Of a stretch of 64,000 nt of DNA, positions 26,201 to 40,800 are shown one piece after another. Under the pieces are notes generated by a model that saw only the letters and a list, made by a program, of their open reading frames with translations, was not told the DNA's origin and ran no database searches. The stretch's first letter is position 1. Each line of letters begins with the position of its first letter. The position numbers and the translations under genes are program-made. The DNA is taken from positions 1,674,001-1,738,000 of the forward strand of contig JAPXFQ010002705.1 of assembly GCA_028564705.1 (NCBI GenBank). The letters run 5' to 3'. The DNA comes from Apricaphanius iberus. Its lineage: Eukaryota > Chordata > Actinopteri > Cyprinodontiformes > Aphaniidae.

Positions 26201-29200
26201 TGGTTTAACTATCTAATACGATGACCCACCCACAGGGGAAAGTGCTGACAGCTGACACAGAACACGCTTCAATGAGGACTTGTGCCGCCTTAACTTTTCC
26301 TCTTTTTGAAACTTAAGCTCAGCATTTTCTCCATAAATGTCCATCTCTGCGGAAACTCTGATGAAGTATAGATCTCTTTAAAAGACAACAGACATAGTGA
26401 AGCATTAATTCTGACTAAACTTTTTCTCGTTTTTTCATGTCCCACAACACCACAAACTAATATATAATCTGCTGGCGTTGGGAATGACACAAATGTAGTG
26501 CATGATTGCGAGCTGGAAGGAAAAGGAGACATGTTGTGGCACACGTTTGTGTGCATCTCCCTTTTTCCCCCTGATACAGCTAAATAAAATTCAAGACAAC
26601 AAATTGCTTTCAGAAGACCCCCAATTAGCAATCAGAGACCCAGGGTGAGTAATTTAACATCTAAATGCAGCGCAAATGTGGCGCAACCAAAAACCTGCCA
26701 AAAAATAAACTGACTGACCAGGCAAGGAGTGCACTGATCAAAAAAGCACACAAGAAGCTCGTAGTAACTCTGGAGGAGATGCAGAGTTTCAGAAAATCAC
26801 ACATCATGTAGAATAATCTGTTTACATGGCAACTAAACATTCAGCCATAGCTGCAGTGGAATGGTTTAGATCAAAGTGGATTCATGTGTTAGTACTACAC
26901 AGCCTAGACAAAGACTAGCTGAGAAACTATTTCAGCCTCACCATCAAATCTAATTGAGCTTGAACTATTTTGCAAAGAAGAAAATGCAAAAATCTCCATG
27001 TGTAGATTTGCAAAGATAGTAGAGAAAAACTCCAGCAGCCATGCAGCAAAAAAAGATTTGACAAACACGAAGATAAATGCACTCCATACTTTAAAGATTT
27101 TTATTTACTCTTACTTCCACTTCGCTAATGTGCTCTGCTCTGTCTTAGTAGTAGTAGTTATTCAAGTAAATGTAAGTTTGTTGCTTTTTTCTATTTGTAT
27201 GTTAAAGGGGGAATTCTTTTTTTTTTTACATGGACCTTATTTATAGCGTGCATTATGTTTGCCTATACACCCAGACAATTCTGGAGCCGCTTGGAGTCCT
27301 TTAGGAGAAGTTTGTATCCAATTACAATTAGTGTATATCCATATAATGGGAGGGCTGAGGCCACGCGAAGTGCTGCCTCTAAATAAGGCATAATCTACCA
27401 CAAAACTTAATTTAACCAATCTTTTGTTATGAATCGGTAGAACTATTCCCCTCAGAGTTCGGGGCGTTTCGGAAGTGCTTCTTCATTGTCTTCTAGGGTG
27501 ATTTGCAGGCTTTTAATCAAACACGCAATCTCAGTTACGTCCCTGCCATCCACCATGACAGTTGTAGTTTGATCAGGGCTTTCAATCTGTGCTCTACGGC
27601 AGCAGATGTTAGACAGAACTTGCTACTGCAAACTTTAACATGGTCTGCGTTTGTGTGTTTCCAAATTGCACAAACAAAATGACCAAATGGTCTGAGACCG
27701 TCATATAGCATTGAGTAAAAGTCCTACTCAGACTACAATTGCCATGGGGCACTGCAGTAACATTACTGAAATGGTAGCTTGTTGTACGTTGGAATAAAAG
27801 CCTGAAAAAACATGCAGAAGATAACAAAGAAGCACTTCTGAGATGCTCTGAACTCCGAGGGGAATATCATAACCTTGGTTAAATAAAGAAGTGGCAAATA
27901 AAGCCTTATTTAGATGCGGCACTTGACTTGCCCTCACGACTCCCATTATATGGATATACACTGATCGCCACTGGACAATAAAATCTCCTGAAGAAGTGGC
28001 TCAAAACTGGTCTGGGTGAGTAAATGAACAATGCATGCTATAAATACGGTCCAAGTTTAAATAAAAATTAACTTCCCCTTTAAGGGTTATACTGTTAAAA
28101 GTTACATTTCCACTCAATTCAAGTCTATAAGAATAAGAATAACTTCCCAACACACCATAGGTTCTTTGGTTAGGACTTATTGAAGAATATATTCATTTAT
28201 TCATAATCTAAATCACTCTAGACTTTTTTGGCACATAAATGATTATGTAATTGGTAATAGTTGAGTTTTAGGTCTTTGTCTTCTTATAAAAGCCTATAAT
28301 CTTGAAATAAAATAAAAGTGATAATGTCCTCAAGACTAAAATTTGACTTGATCTTTTTTGCAGAGCACATTACTGCTCGGTTTGGGAACGAGGACTCTCA
28401 CAGCTTTGTAGCCTTCACTATCACAGATGATCTGGGTCAGAACTTCTCCATCTCCCTGTTTGTGCGCACTCGGAGGCAAAACGGGCTCCTCCTGGTGCTC
28501 GCCAACAGCAGCAGCCCGTACCTGCACATGTGGCTTGAGGGTGGCAGGATTGCAGTTCGTCTCCCTAACTCTGTGAGCCTGAAGGCGCGAAGGACGGTCC
28601 ATGACGGAGAAGTCCACTCTGTAAATGTGGAGGTGCATGATGGCCATATGTCCCTGTATGTGGCGGGCCAGAATCAAGGGGAGGTAGAAGGAAGGACGGT
28701 TGATGTCCAAGCAGGCGATGGGGTTTTTGTAGGAGGTCTTCTAGAGAAGAAAACCAACTCAGAGTTTGGTGGATTTTTTAAAGGCTGCATCCAGGATTTG
28801 AGGATCAGCGACAGGAGGCTGCAGTTCTTTGGGCTGGACACTTTTGTGAGGTCGTTTCCTCTTGAGCTAATGGAAAATGTGACTCCTGGCTGCTCTGGAG
28901 ACAACACCTGCAGTGTAAGCAAACACAGCCATATACTATATCTAGTATATGGTTCAGACACAACACATAGGAACCATAATACAAACTTCAATATGCTATT
29001 TGAAAGTTAAACTATGTGAAAGACGGGAGATTTTTCTGCATTTTGACGGATCTGTCACTTTATTAATACAGTTGAAGCAATTGAAAAAAATGTATTTGCA
29101 AAAACGGTGGATCTTGCTACATTTTCCCAACAGTAGCATTTATGATGTCATCAGCTTTGCCAGGAAACATGATTGTTTATTTAAAAAAGTTCATAAAAGC

Positions 29201-32200
29201 TAAACTGGGATTTTAAAAGATATAAAAAAGCGGAAACATCTGATGGCTGCCTCCTTGCTTGTGAACCACTTACAGTTTAAACAACCAATTTAGCTGAACA
29301 TGAGAGGGAAGAAGACAAGTTGGTTGAATGATTTGAAAGCTTGTCTCATTTATTTCTGTGGGATTTCTTAATTTAAAAGCATTCGTAATAGTTTATAGAA
29401 TGACTATATACATTTAAAAAATGCTTATACAACAAAAGTCATGGCCATTATGGTCTAGTAATACTGAAGTTTTGTGATATTTGTGGGGATAAAAGAGGTT
29501 TGCCTGAATTAAAATAAGATAGCATTAAGAAATGTATTCACATAATCTTGAAATATTTTTATACGTTTTTTTGGACTAGTGCATTTCGCAAAACAGTTGC
29601 CAACATAATGAATAGCCAATATGAGAAAATTTTAAAGACATCAGCCAAAAAGTTAAAGCCTTGGGCACAAAAGTGTATTTTCTAATCTTTAATGACCCTT
29701 AGAATACAGCCAGATTAGTTAGAAAGGGGCTTCGGGACAACAAACTTAATGGTTTAGAGCTCCCATCATAAAGTTCTGATCTCAATTCCATAGAAACTTT
29801 TTGAGCAGCGCTGAAAACGTGAGGAAGGCCTCCTTCATGCATAACTCAGTTCTAACGGTCAGGAGGATTGGGTCAACATTCCAGCAAACTGTTGTGAGCA
29901 GCTTGTGGAAGATTACGCAAAACACTTGACACAAGTCATACAGTTTACAAACAGGCGGTTTAATTGTTTCTAATCCACAGAAAAATCCATGTCTAAATGG
30001 GGGCATTTGCTTTTCTGAGTGGGACGATTTCACCTGCATGTGCCCCATCAGCACAGCAGGGCGGCGCTGTGAGGAGGTGAGGTGGTGTGAGCTGTCACCG
30101 TGCCCCACAGGTGCAGAGTGCAAGATGCTGCAGCAGGGATACGAATGTAAGTGACTCCAACATACCTGTACAGCTGAGATGGCTTACGATTAAATTTGGA
30201 AGAGAAAAAAAAGACAAGTGTGTTTTTTTTTGGTGAAGTGTTGACTAAGACCAGAGATGAAAAACAATATTTTATCAGTCGTTACCTCCGATCGAAAGTA
30301 TGCTATCTAAGCATTGACCTTGTTCTTGGATTTAAATTCTTTACTTGCCTATATGTGACTGAATTTCACAACAGTTTTATTTAGACACTGGCCTCAATCT
30401 TTCTTCATGGTATTCCGTATCTGATCCGTAAAGCAGGATTGATCCAAAGCTACTTTATCCTTTTCTCAAACGGATTAGTGATGATTCTCTGCCACTCTGT
30501 CGGTAAAGTCACCCTTAAAGCCCATTGCTTTATTTTTATTATTTTCATCATAAAATTGATTTAAGGAGGTTTAAATGATTTGAAACCGGTAAAGCAGACC
30601 AATTAAAACATTCTAGAAAACTCAGACTTGGTTGAAAGCCCTCCGGCTTACATTAAAGTACTAAAAATATATATTCAAACCTCTTCTTCAATGACTTTTA
30701 AGGTTTATCGTATCTGTGTATGTAGGCACAAATGAAGCCTTTTTTTCTATCTTCAAATCAAGCCTTGCAATATTGTTAGATAAAATGTTAGTGGATTCAT
30801 CATTTGTGTCCAGATAGAAGAGAATGTTTATTGGCAAAAACCCCAACACAACTGTACATTACCAATGGAAAACCTACTTGCAGTGAAAAATGGTGGGTGT
30901 GGCATGATGCTTTTCTTCAGATGGAACTTTTTTGGATCCAAATGCCTGTCAGTTTTGGCTCCGAATATTGAGGTGTCTAATAAAAAGTTCAGCATCTAGA
31001 GCAATCTTTTCTCTTGAGGCATTTTGTCAGGGATGTTAGAACCACTGTACTTACTGCAACATTTCCATTTTTATTCTTCCAGGTTTCTCCAATGCAACTT
31101 TTCTGAATAACAGCACCGTGATGATGTTTCAGGGAAATGGCCACATATTCCGAAACATCACCAACATGTCTCTAACCCTCCGCACACGGAAGCGTAATGC
31201 AGCCATCTTGCATGCAGAGAAGGGTTCCTCCTTCATTACAGTTTCTGTTCAGGATGGTGTCCTCTTCATGGAGCTCCAGAGCTCCCCTGGAGACCTCAGT
31301 GGGTCGGAGGAGGAAGGAGTGTTGACGGCGAGCCTTAGCAGCAAAAAGAGCATCACTGATGGCGAGTGGCACACCGTCCAGCTTTTCATGACGGCACCCT
31401 GGGCTCAGTCCTCTCGTTGGACCTTGGTGCTTGATGATGAAATAGAGGAGGCCAGCATCTCCAGGAGCCATGGTAGCAACCTGAACTTCCTTAGAGAAGG
31501 GGTGGACATCTACCTGGGTGGCCTGGCTCCTTACGCTGGCTGGTCACTTACTGGTTGCATGGGGACGGTCGAGCTGGGCAACATTGCTCTGCCATACTTC
31601 AGATCCTCTGAGGTGAACCTTCCACGCCTGCAGGAGGAGCAGTTTACTCAAACATCACCAGACCCGGCTCTCCCTGGATGCAGAGGGGCCTCGGTGTGCG
31701 AATCCAGCCCCTGTCTCAACAACGGGCAGTGTCAGGACCTTTTCAACACCTACAACTGCACCTGTGCCGATGGCTGGGCCGGCAGACGGTGCGACATCCT
31801 GATAGACACCTGCGCTTCGAACCCCTGTGTCCACGGTAACTGTACCATCATCGGGCTCACCTATGAGTGCACCTGTGAGTTTGGGTACAGAGGTGTGGAC
31901 TGTGAGAAAGAGGTGGATGTGTGTGAAGACCATCTGTGTGCCAATGGAGCCACCTGTCTCCATGGACCGGATAGATATGCCTGCCTCTGTGCTGAGAACT
32001 ACACTGGACCCCTCTGCAAGTAAGTTCAGGTGTTTTTCTGCAGATTGTGTTGTGTGGTATACAAAGGAAAACTCATATTAACCCTTTAGTGCATAAAGAA
32101 GCAAGAATCGTCTCAAATTGTACCCGACTAAATATGGCCCATTCCTAATGACAGAAATGGTGTAAAGGAGTCCAGTTTGTTTGTCGTCTTCTTGTATACC

Positions 32201-33945
32201 TTTTAGCTCTGCCCAAACATTTCCTATGGAACAGAGCTGTGTGATGGCTAATCTAAAACATTAACTTAGTTGTCAAACCCATTTGTAACTAAACGTGTTG
32301 TCACACATGAGGTGTTTAGTATGTTTAAAATAAATTCTGGTTCGTTTCTGTCCCTGGTTCTGTTCAGTTGTTCAGGTTTGATTGACACAGCAAAGTTACC
32401 GTATCAAGACCGTTTGGTCTCTGTATTGTTCCAAATGAAATCTAGATCAGTTTGTTTAAAGGTATGAACCTGGTCCTACCTAGATCTAACACAGCGACCA
32501 GGTATAAGACACAACCTTGAGCCAGACCTCTTCCCATATTCATTGCATACTTATTGCAGTCACCCTAGAATGTACTAGAGAAAACTGTTCAAGGGAAGTA
32601 CCGTTTTTTACAATCTGGACTTTATTTATGGCATGCAATACATTAATTTATTAACTCAGATAATGTGGTGCGACTTGAAGTCAGAGAGCAGAGATGTTTG
32701 CCGTCATGTCTAAGTAAAAAGCGTTTAATTGTGTAGTTGGCTACGTCTTGATTCCAATATGGTGATGCACAGGTAGCCATTTTGATAGTACCTCTAACAA
32801 ACATCATTTTAATGGTGCATTCAGACCACAGGCTTTGTCAGCATCAGCAACGTCAAGATTACATGCTAAGTCTATGGTGGAGGCCGTTCGGGGAGCGTCA
32901 CAGTTTCTGCAGCGCTTTGTCAGCATTGGCTCCATCCACTTTTCAAGCTTTTCAAAGCAAGCTTCAACATAGAAGCGTCAAACTAGATGCTTTGTGAGCT
33001 TTGCTTGACGCTGAGAAAGCCTGTGGTCTGAACGCAGCATTAGATGTACTTTCCATGTGCGAACACCAATTTTTTTTGTCTAGGTTTAGAGTTGCAGCCT
33101 CTACATGTAAGGTGGATTTTAGACACATTGTTCCTACCGTGTCTTGTAAAATAGACATATTCCCACCACTGCTGCCATTGTTTATATGAGGAAATGTGAG
33201 GATTGCAAGTCAAAACTGGAGCAAAAAAACACAAAAACAAATCCTGACTTTTCGAGTGGGAAGTCCATCTTTGGAGGGCGCTCCGGTTGATTTTTCCCAC
33301 TCAAAAGTCTGTATTTTCTAGTTTCAAGTACGAATAGAATGCACCATAATTTCAGGGCATTGTCTTGTTCACAGCACCCCAAACAACAGCGTCAAGATTA
33401 CATATCAATATTTTTTATATTTCAGAAATAAATAAAACTCCTTTGACCACATCACTCCCATCCTCCATCAGTTGCAATGGCTCCCGGTAACATTCAGGAT
33501 CACTTTCAAACTTCTTCTCTGCACTTTCAAAGCCCTCCATAACCTGGCACCTTCTTACCTTTCAGATCTTCTCCATATTCACGTCCCTTCTCGCTCTCTC
33601 CGCTCCTCCTCCTCCCTTCAACTCTCTGTCCCTCCGGCCCTCCGTCTGGTCACTATGGGGAGCCGGGCCTTAAGCCGCTCGGCTCCCCAGCTCTGGAACT
33701 CTCTCCCTGCTGACCTCCGGAACATTCATTCTCTTTTACTTTTCAAATCAAAACTCAAAACTCATCTGTTTAAATCAGATTTTTCTAACTTCAACACCCC
33801 ACAATCCATCCGTTGATTTTACTGATTTTACTGTTATTTTATTGTTTTATTCTACTTTTACTGTATTTTCTTGGCACTTGTGTTTTTATTGTTTTTTATC
33901 TGTACAGTGTCCTTGAGTTCCCTGAAAGGCGCTTTAAAAAGAAAT

Positions 33946-33982
<37 letters not shown>

Positions 33983-36900
33983 ATGTAAAATCTAGGGTTG
34001 AGGCTGTAAAAGGGGTGTCAGAGTTTCTGCGGCACTGTGTGTGCGTTGGCTGCGTCAATTTTTCAAGTGTTTCCTGCATTTCAAGCTTCAAAGTGCCAAA
34101 AGCCAGCAATGCAGAAGTTCACCTATCTCAGCTTTTGACAGTCTTAACGGTCTTGACGCAGCACTTCAGCCAATCAGAGCATCTCTCTTTAGTGACGTCA
34201 CCCAACATCAAAGTTGTCTAGACAACCACGATCCGCTAGTGTTTAAAACATCTGGCAGAGAAAGGCCTGCCCACGCGCTTTGCAAGCTTCAACATAAAAA
34301 TGTATCGGCGTCAAACTAGTCTCTTTGTAAAAGCATGCGGTGTGAACGCACCATTAAATACTACTCAGAAAGTTTTGACTGTAACATTACCTAGAAATAT
34401 ATTAATGAAAACATTGCATTCTGCGTCATGTATTTATATTTGGCCTCAGCGGTTCAGAAAATGGATGGATGGATAGATGGATGGATGCCTCAGACGAGGT
34501 ACAGAATGTCCTGTTATGGTTAGTAGTGACTGGCTTGCTTGGAGTTTTCTGTGAAGTCCCTCCTGCATCCAAACAACCAGAAACCAAAAATTCCGGAAGC
34601 AGTTTATAACTTTGGGGAAGTGGATTTTGATGGGGAGATTATTCAATTATGCAGCATTAGTATCAACATCCGCAGTAGGGAGCTCTCATGTTCGCTCCGT
34701 GCTCTGTTTATGTAGTTCGGTTAGGTTGGTTTTTTAAATAATAGGCTGTTGAAAGAATTAACGATCGGTTAAAAAGGTTAAAACAAGGCTTTTGTAGTCG
34801 TTGGAGTTATTGTGGTATGTTTAAGTCCCTCTGTCTGACTGCAGAGGCAGAGATATCAAACATCTGTCAACATCTGCTATGCATAATCATGTGCACCTAA
34901 AGCATCCTCTCAGTCCCTCCTTAAAACACTAACTCATCACCAGAGCCATGTTTTGCCCCTGTTGGATTAAGTAATGGCTGTTGTGCTCATTGTTCTTCTC
35001 AGTTGCATTCCTTGTTATATGTTCATTGCTGGATTTATCAACCAATATTGCATGTCCATAAATATTACAATGGATAATCAAATATAACGTAAATTGGAAG
35101 TGTAAAGCTGAAAAAAAATATTTTTACACCTATTTGGAACTCGAATACAAATACTTTCCCCCCTAAACAAACACAAATACATTTACAAATACCAGCTGCT
35201 TTACACACTTTATATACCTTTATTCCCTTTTGCAACTATCTTCACATTTCATAAACATTAGCTAGAACTAGCTGTTAAACTAAATGACTTGGGCCAAGTA
35301 TTTTGGGTAATCTTCCACAAGCTGCACCTAGCAGTTTGTTGCCATTATGGCCTATTCCTCCTGACAAATCTGGTGGAACTGAGTAATCTGTGCAGGAGGT
35401 TTTCCTCACAAACATGTTGTTATCTCTGCTCACAAAAAGACCGGAGATAAGACCAAAAAACATGTCTCCAAAAATGTTTGTTTCTTCTTTGAGTTAATTT
35501 GCAAACTGTAATCTGCAATGGCCTTTCAGCCCATGTTAATTCAGGACTTGTTTCACTGTGGATAATGACACCCTCTTACCATATTCCTGTGGTGTGTATA
35601 CAGCCATATTATTCTTTTAACAATAGAATCTCAAGAATGAACTCAAGTTTTTTTTGACTTGTCTGAAATTCTCTTGCAATTGTTATTTTCTTTGATATCA
35701 CATGTGGAAATGCTGCCCAAAAAATATTTTTTTGATTATTTGAAATTTAAAAGTGATGGCTGTTATACTAATCATAGCTGATCTAAAAATAAGAGAAACG
35801 AGAAAAGGTTATGGTTCTTTTAATACAGAGTATGTAAATATCTGGCTACAACTCTATATTCCCAGGATCCATAAAGCTTGTGGAAAACATGGATTATCAG
35901 ACAATAAACACTCCCCCTTTTAAAATATTCTCAATGCTCCATAAAGGTCTTCAAAAAACATAACTAAAATCTTACTTGGTAAAAACAAAGTAGACAAATA
36001 AATGCTCCAAAATTGCACAGCCAAGGGACTGCACCACAACACAAAAACATTCACTGTAAACGTCTCCATGTCTCTGCCTCTGTTCAGCACTTCAACCACA
36101 GTTGCAGTAAGCGTCTCAGAAGCTGTGTTTCTATTCTAGTGTCAGCCAGAAAAGGCCTCAGTCTCTCTGCCTCGGCGCCAGTTTCTCTCCCCTGTCATCT
36201 ACGGTTTGCCTCTGAGAACCAGCGGGGGAACGCCTCCAAACATTTATCCTGTAAACACACAGCCTCCTGCCTTTTTACCTCTTTTGTGGGGATAAAATCT
36301 TTGCAAGTCGCGCTAAGAAAGCAGCCAGTGAAGCGATCTCCCTTTACTGGGAACATCTTCGCTGTATAGTTTTCATCAAAAATGACTTTCCTTTGTTTTT
36401 CTCACTTGTTTGTGTTGCTTTCTTCCTACTTTCAATTTTTTCCCTTTTCTGTTGCTCTGCAGTGAACGCGTTGAAGAACTTCCTTGGTACATCGTTGTCA
36501 GAAAAATGTGAGTTTTTATTTTTATTTATTTATTTCTCCAGTGTTCCCAGGTGTTTGTCTCCTGTTAGATATTTTATCTCTCACAAGTCATGCACAGCGC
36601 ATCCTGTTCTTTTGTTGAGTTATGTGCAACAAAATGCCAAGAAAAGCAAATATTAACACTCCCTCTGACAATGTTTGTTGTCAAAATGAGCCGACTACTC
36701 TTTCAAATGAGTGACAGCTGTTGTTCAAAACGTTCCCAACCAATAAAACAGAAGACTCCCCAAACAAAAATGTACCTTTTCAGAGATAAGCGCCTATTTT
36801 TATATCCACAGAGGAGTGACTTTCAGGTTACTAACAGAGGGTTGTAGAGAGATAGTTTGCTTGTTGATTCCTGCACTTTTTATGTGACATTATGCTGGTT

Positions 36901-37832
36901 AATAATCTTATCTTTAGGGATGAAACAATACCATTTTTTTCAAACCGATACGCTATCGATACTTGGATCTGAGTACTTGCTGATACTGATTACCAGCGTC
37001 TATACTTCTACCACACAAAAGAAATGCAATGAGGAAGACAGTTTTTTTTCTCTCCTGTGCTTGTTACATCAATTGATGGTGAATTAGATAAAAAAATTAA
37101 ATATTAGAAAAATGACCACAAAGCTAAAATTTCAAGTAAAAAATAAACATTTTAGAGTTTCCACATTTTAAGCATCGGTTCATAACAAGCACATTACAAT
37201 GATATTAGCCACTATAGGAGGAGGCAGAAAGACTCATCCAGAATAATGCAACTTCAGATATAAACACAGGAATCCTGCAAGTACTGAAAAAGCCTGGAAT
37301 TTGCATGCATCTATCACATTTTCCAGATAGGTGGAGAAAAATAAATACATTTCCGCACATTATTGCTTAATCTTTCGCTGCCATCTTAGTTTCTGATATC
37401 CGATTTTTTTTTTTTACTGATTTATATTTAAATACTTTGTTTTTGAGTTTTCTGACTCTTTAACTGGATCTGGGATTCTTAAAATCAGTTTAATCTAGGA
37501 AGTTTGGATACTTAAGAATATTACCATGTTAAACAGTATTCGCTTCACTTTATTCTGATGTGACAAGTCCTCGTATTATAGATTTTGAAACCGAGCCAAT
37601 TTTCACGTTTCCACTTGGCAAAAAAAGTAGCATAAGAGCCTTTTACCAAACTCCCCATTCATACAACCTTTAGCTTTGTATTCTTTCATGATTTCTGATA
37701 CTTATAAATACTCAAATATTAAGATTTTTTAAAAATTGTTAGAAAATTCAAGTAATTAAATATATAAGAGCTTACAATTTAGAATGAACTGGAGCCCTTC
37801 AAATAAAATGCCATGTGTTTGACTTCTGTTTT

Positions 37833-37866
<34 letters not shown>

Positions 37867-40800
37867 TGTGTGTGTGTGTCTATTAGCACGCCCAAGCTGC
37901 CTGTTTCTGTGTGTGGTGATGAGACCAGAAATTACACCTGCTTTAATGGAGGGAACTGCACTGACCGGGAGCTCTCCTGCGACTGTCCTGCTGGATTTAT
38001 TGGACACAGGTAGGACAGAATTGGTCCCTTCATTCATCCATCCTCTTATCTGAAGTCGCTGAGGTAACAGATCCAGCAGACTGAGCTAGGCATTCCTCAA
38101 GCATGAGGTTAAATATTGCTCCTCTGGTTAGTTCTGGGTTTGCCCTGGAGTCTTCTCTTAGTGGGGTGTGCCCAAAACATTCCCCTGGATGACACCATAG
38201 GAGAGAATTACTCATTAAAAAAACAATTACCAAAACAGATCCACATTTGAGATGTGGTGCATTTTTTTCATCTAGCCTTTTCCTTAAATTTGGTAATACA
38301 TTGAAAATGAATGCAGAAACCTGGCAAATAAAGAGAAATTACGAAAATGTGGTTGTTTCATTAACAGAAACACTAATAATGCGTGGACCTTATTTGCAAC
38401 AGCTGAGTAATCCTTCAGTGACGGTAGCCCCTTAACTCCACCAGGGCTTGCCATGAATTTGCCAGCTTTTTTACAGAAATTATTCTGACAATCTTTAATT
38501 CAGTACCAACCCCATTACAACTGTCATTCCCGTTTTCGGACGACTGCAAAGCAACAGACACAAAATATATAAACATGATTTCAAAGATGTAGAAAGAAGA
38601 ACATCGGCTTTATGAATAACATTGTTTATTGATCTTTGTGCTTAATGAAAAACAGCATCATGGGAAAAAAAACAATAATAAGATGTGATTACAGCGGAGT
38701 CCCTGAGTGTAGAGACAAATAAAATAATAATCCCTTATCGGAATCAAGTGCGAGGTACGAGTCAGCAAAATTAACCAAAATGTCTCACACAAGCCGCCTG
38801 TTTATTATATTGTGTCTTCACAATTTACTGCCTAAATTAAATTTAATTCATATATTTTATATTTCTATGTTTGTCTGAAATAAAACATAAATAAATAAAT
38901 AGTTTTGTGCTTTTGCAGGTGTGAGCAGGATGTGGACGAGTGCCACTCCAACCCGTGTCTGAACGGAGGCTACTGTAGAAACCTGATCAACAGGTTCGTC
39001 TGCGTGTGCGACATGAGCTACGCTGGAGACTTGTGCCAGACGGACGTAAGCGACATTTACTTTTATGTGGCGATACTGCTGTGGCAGAACCTCTTCCAGC
39101 TGCTGTCCTACCTCATTCTCAGGCTGGACGACGGGCCAGAGGTGGACTGGGGGGCTAACGACTGAGTGTATGTGGGTGTGGATTCTGCTGTGAATGTCTT
39201 TGTTTAGGGAAATGTCTGCTCAAATGCGGAGCTGTCAAATGAGTAACTGTCAGGTTGCTAGTGATGAGAATGGACAATAGTTTTGGACGGAAGCAGCACT
39301 GAGAAGGTGGTTATGAGACGGAAAATTAGGGACTACTGTGGTTTGATTTCTAAGACTACAGAGCAATTCTGTGCCTTTCAGATCCGCAGCACTTTATATA
39401 TAGTGGGTATTTATAACTTTTATTTGATTTGCACATTAAGGAGGAAGCTCATACGTCCTGATTCACAAACAGTGCTCTGGTTCTACCTGCTCCATTTCAG
39501 TGTCTGAGTCACAAAGCAAATAGTGCAAAAAAAATGCTCATCAGCTTTTTGCTCTCATGCAGTTTCTCTCGCCTTGCAGACGAAGTGGGAATGTCTTACT
39601 GAGCCCAATCCTTTTTTAATGATGAAGCAGGTCTCACTAACAGATTTGATTAGACTACGTTTTCCTTATTACCCACTGGATATAAAGTGGTATTATTTGG
39701 GATATTCCTTAAACATGAAATTTATTTATCAAACCTGACACTTTACACAACAGGAAATTATGGATTTAATCTACAATGTTTTATAAAATACAAAATTAGG
39801 ACAGTTTCAGGCTCTCCTTACTAGAAGTCCTGATGAATGATGCCTTCTGTACTGACCTTATCTTTTTTCTGTAAAGTCAGCTGTGTAGCAGATTACTTTT
39901 CTTGATAAATTTCTTCTTCTAAGTCTCAAATAGAAAAAGCTTTCAGGTAACTGCAAATTACATATTGCAAACAGCACCGGTATTATATTAGTGCTAGCCT
40001 TTTCCCTGAGTATTGCTGACGTAACCCTTTGGGGAGAAACGGAGCTTTAAAATTCAACAAGAGAGGCAATACAGGTGGCCTAATTGGCAGTACGTTGGAT
40101 CACAGATTGTAAACAGTTGTTAACTTGATTTGCCATTTTTTTCGGGTTGTGCTAAAACACTTTTTAATAGCACTGCAAACGTGTTTAGTACATCAACATA
40201 TTCATTTTTGAGAAGGTATCAGAGTCAACAGATTTTGAAAATGAATCTTTGTTCATTTTTCCACCTATTTTAATAAAAAAAAAAAAAAAATTTCCGGCGA
40301 GGTGATTTCTATGCTTTCAACTTTTTGTGGAGAAGCGCAGTTTGAGGTGCAAATCTTTCTTTGTGAATCAGATGCATGGGTGTGCAAAAGGAGTGCTGTG
40401 CTTTAGAGAGTTAGTGTCAGTAATAACAATGTGCAATTCTTTGTAGTAAAAAATATGAAAGAAGTGTTAAAGAAATGCATGAAACCTTTTCACAACCGGT
40501 AAAGATTCATTTTTATTTTTTAGTCCAACGCCAAGCTGATTTTCAAAGATCTTTTCCTTCTTTGGTCTAACAATTTTTAAAGAGAGTGGGGAATTTTATT
40601 TTCATTAACAAATGCACAGTAAGGATGAAAGTGCTGCTTGGTAATCAAGTTCGACTTCCTACAACAGGAAATCGTAGAAAATCCTAACTTTAAAAGATAC
40701 ACAGAAGGAAAAATCCATTTGAATTTATATTTGTGTGTATTTACGTGAATTACATCACAAGAAGCTCAACGTGGACTTTAATATTAAATGGATAATTAAA

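Larger units (their letters stand above)
25573..28363 (+). other. crb1 intron 6
   Basis: Contains a Tc1-like relic (26690-26990) and a complete TTAA-flanked DNA element (27202-28083). No exon seen. Confidence 0.85.
32020..37886 (+). other. crb1 intron 9
   Basis: 5.9 kb. It holds two related hAT-type elements (32810-33043 and 34000-34358), an L2-like LINE piece with ATT tail (33430-33985), a GGAT tandem run (34461-34487) and a Tc1-like relic (35290-35640). No exon could be supported. Confidence 0.8.

Noticed and set aside
33025..33380. Possible further hAT-type right end near 33340 (GAATGCACCAT)
   Set aside because: Only a short word matches; no partner end could be found.
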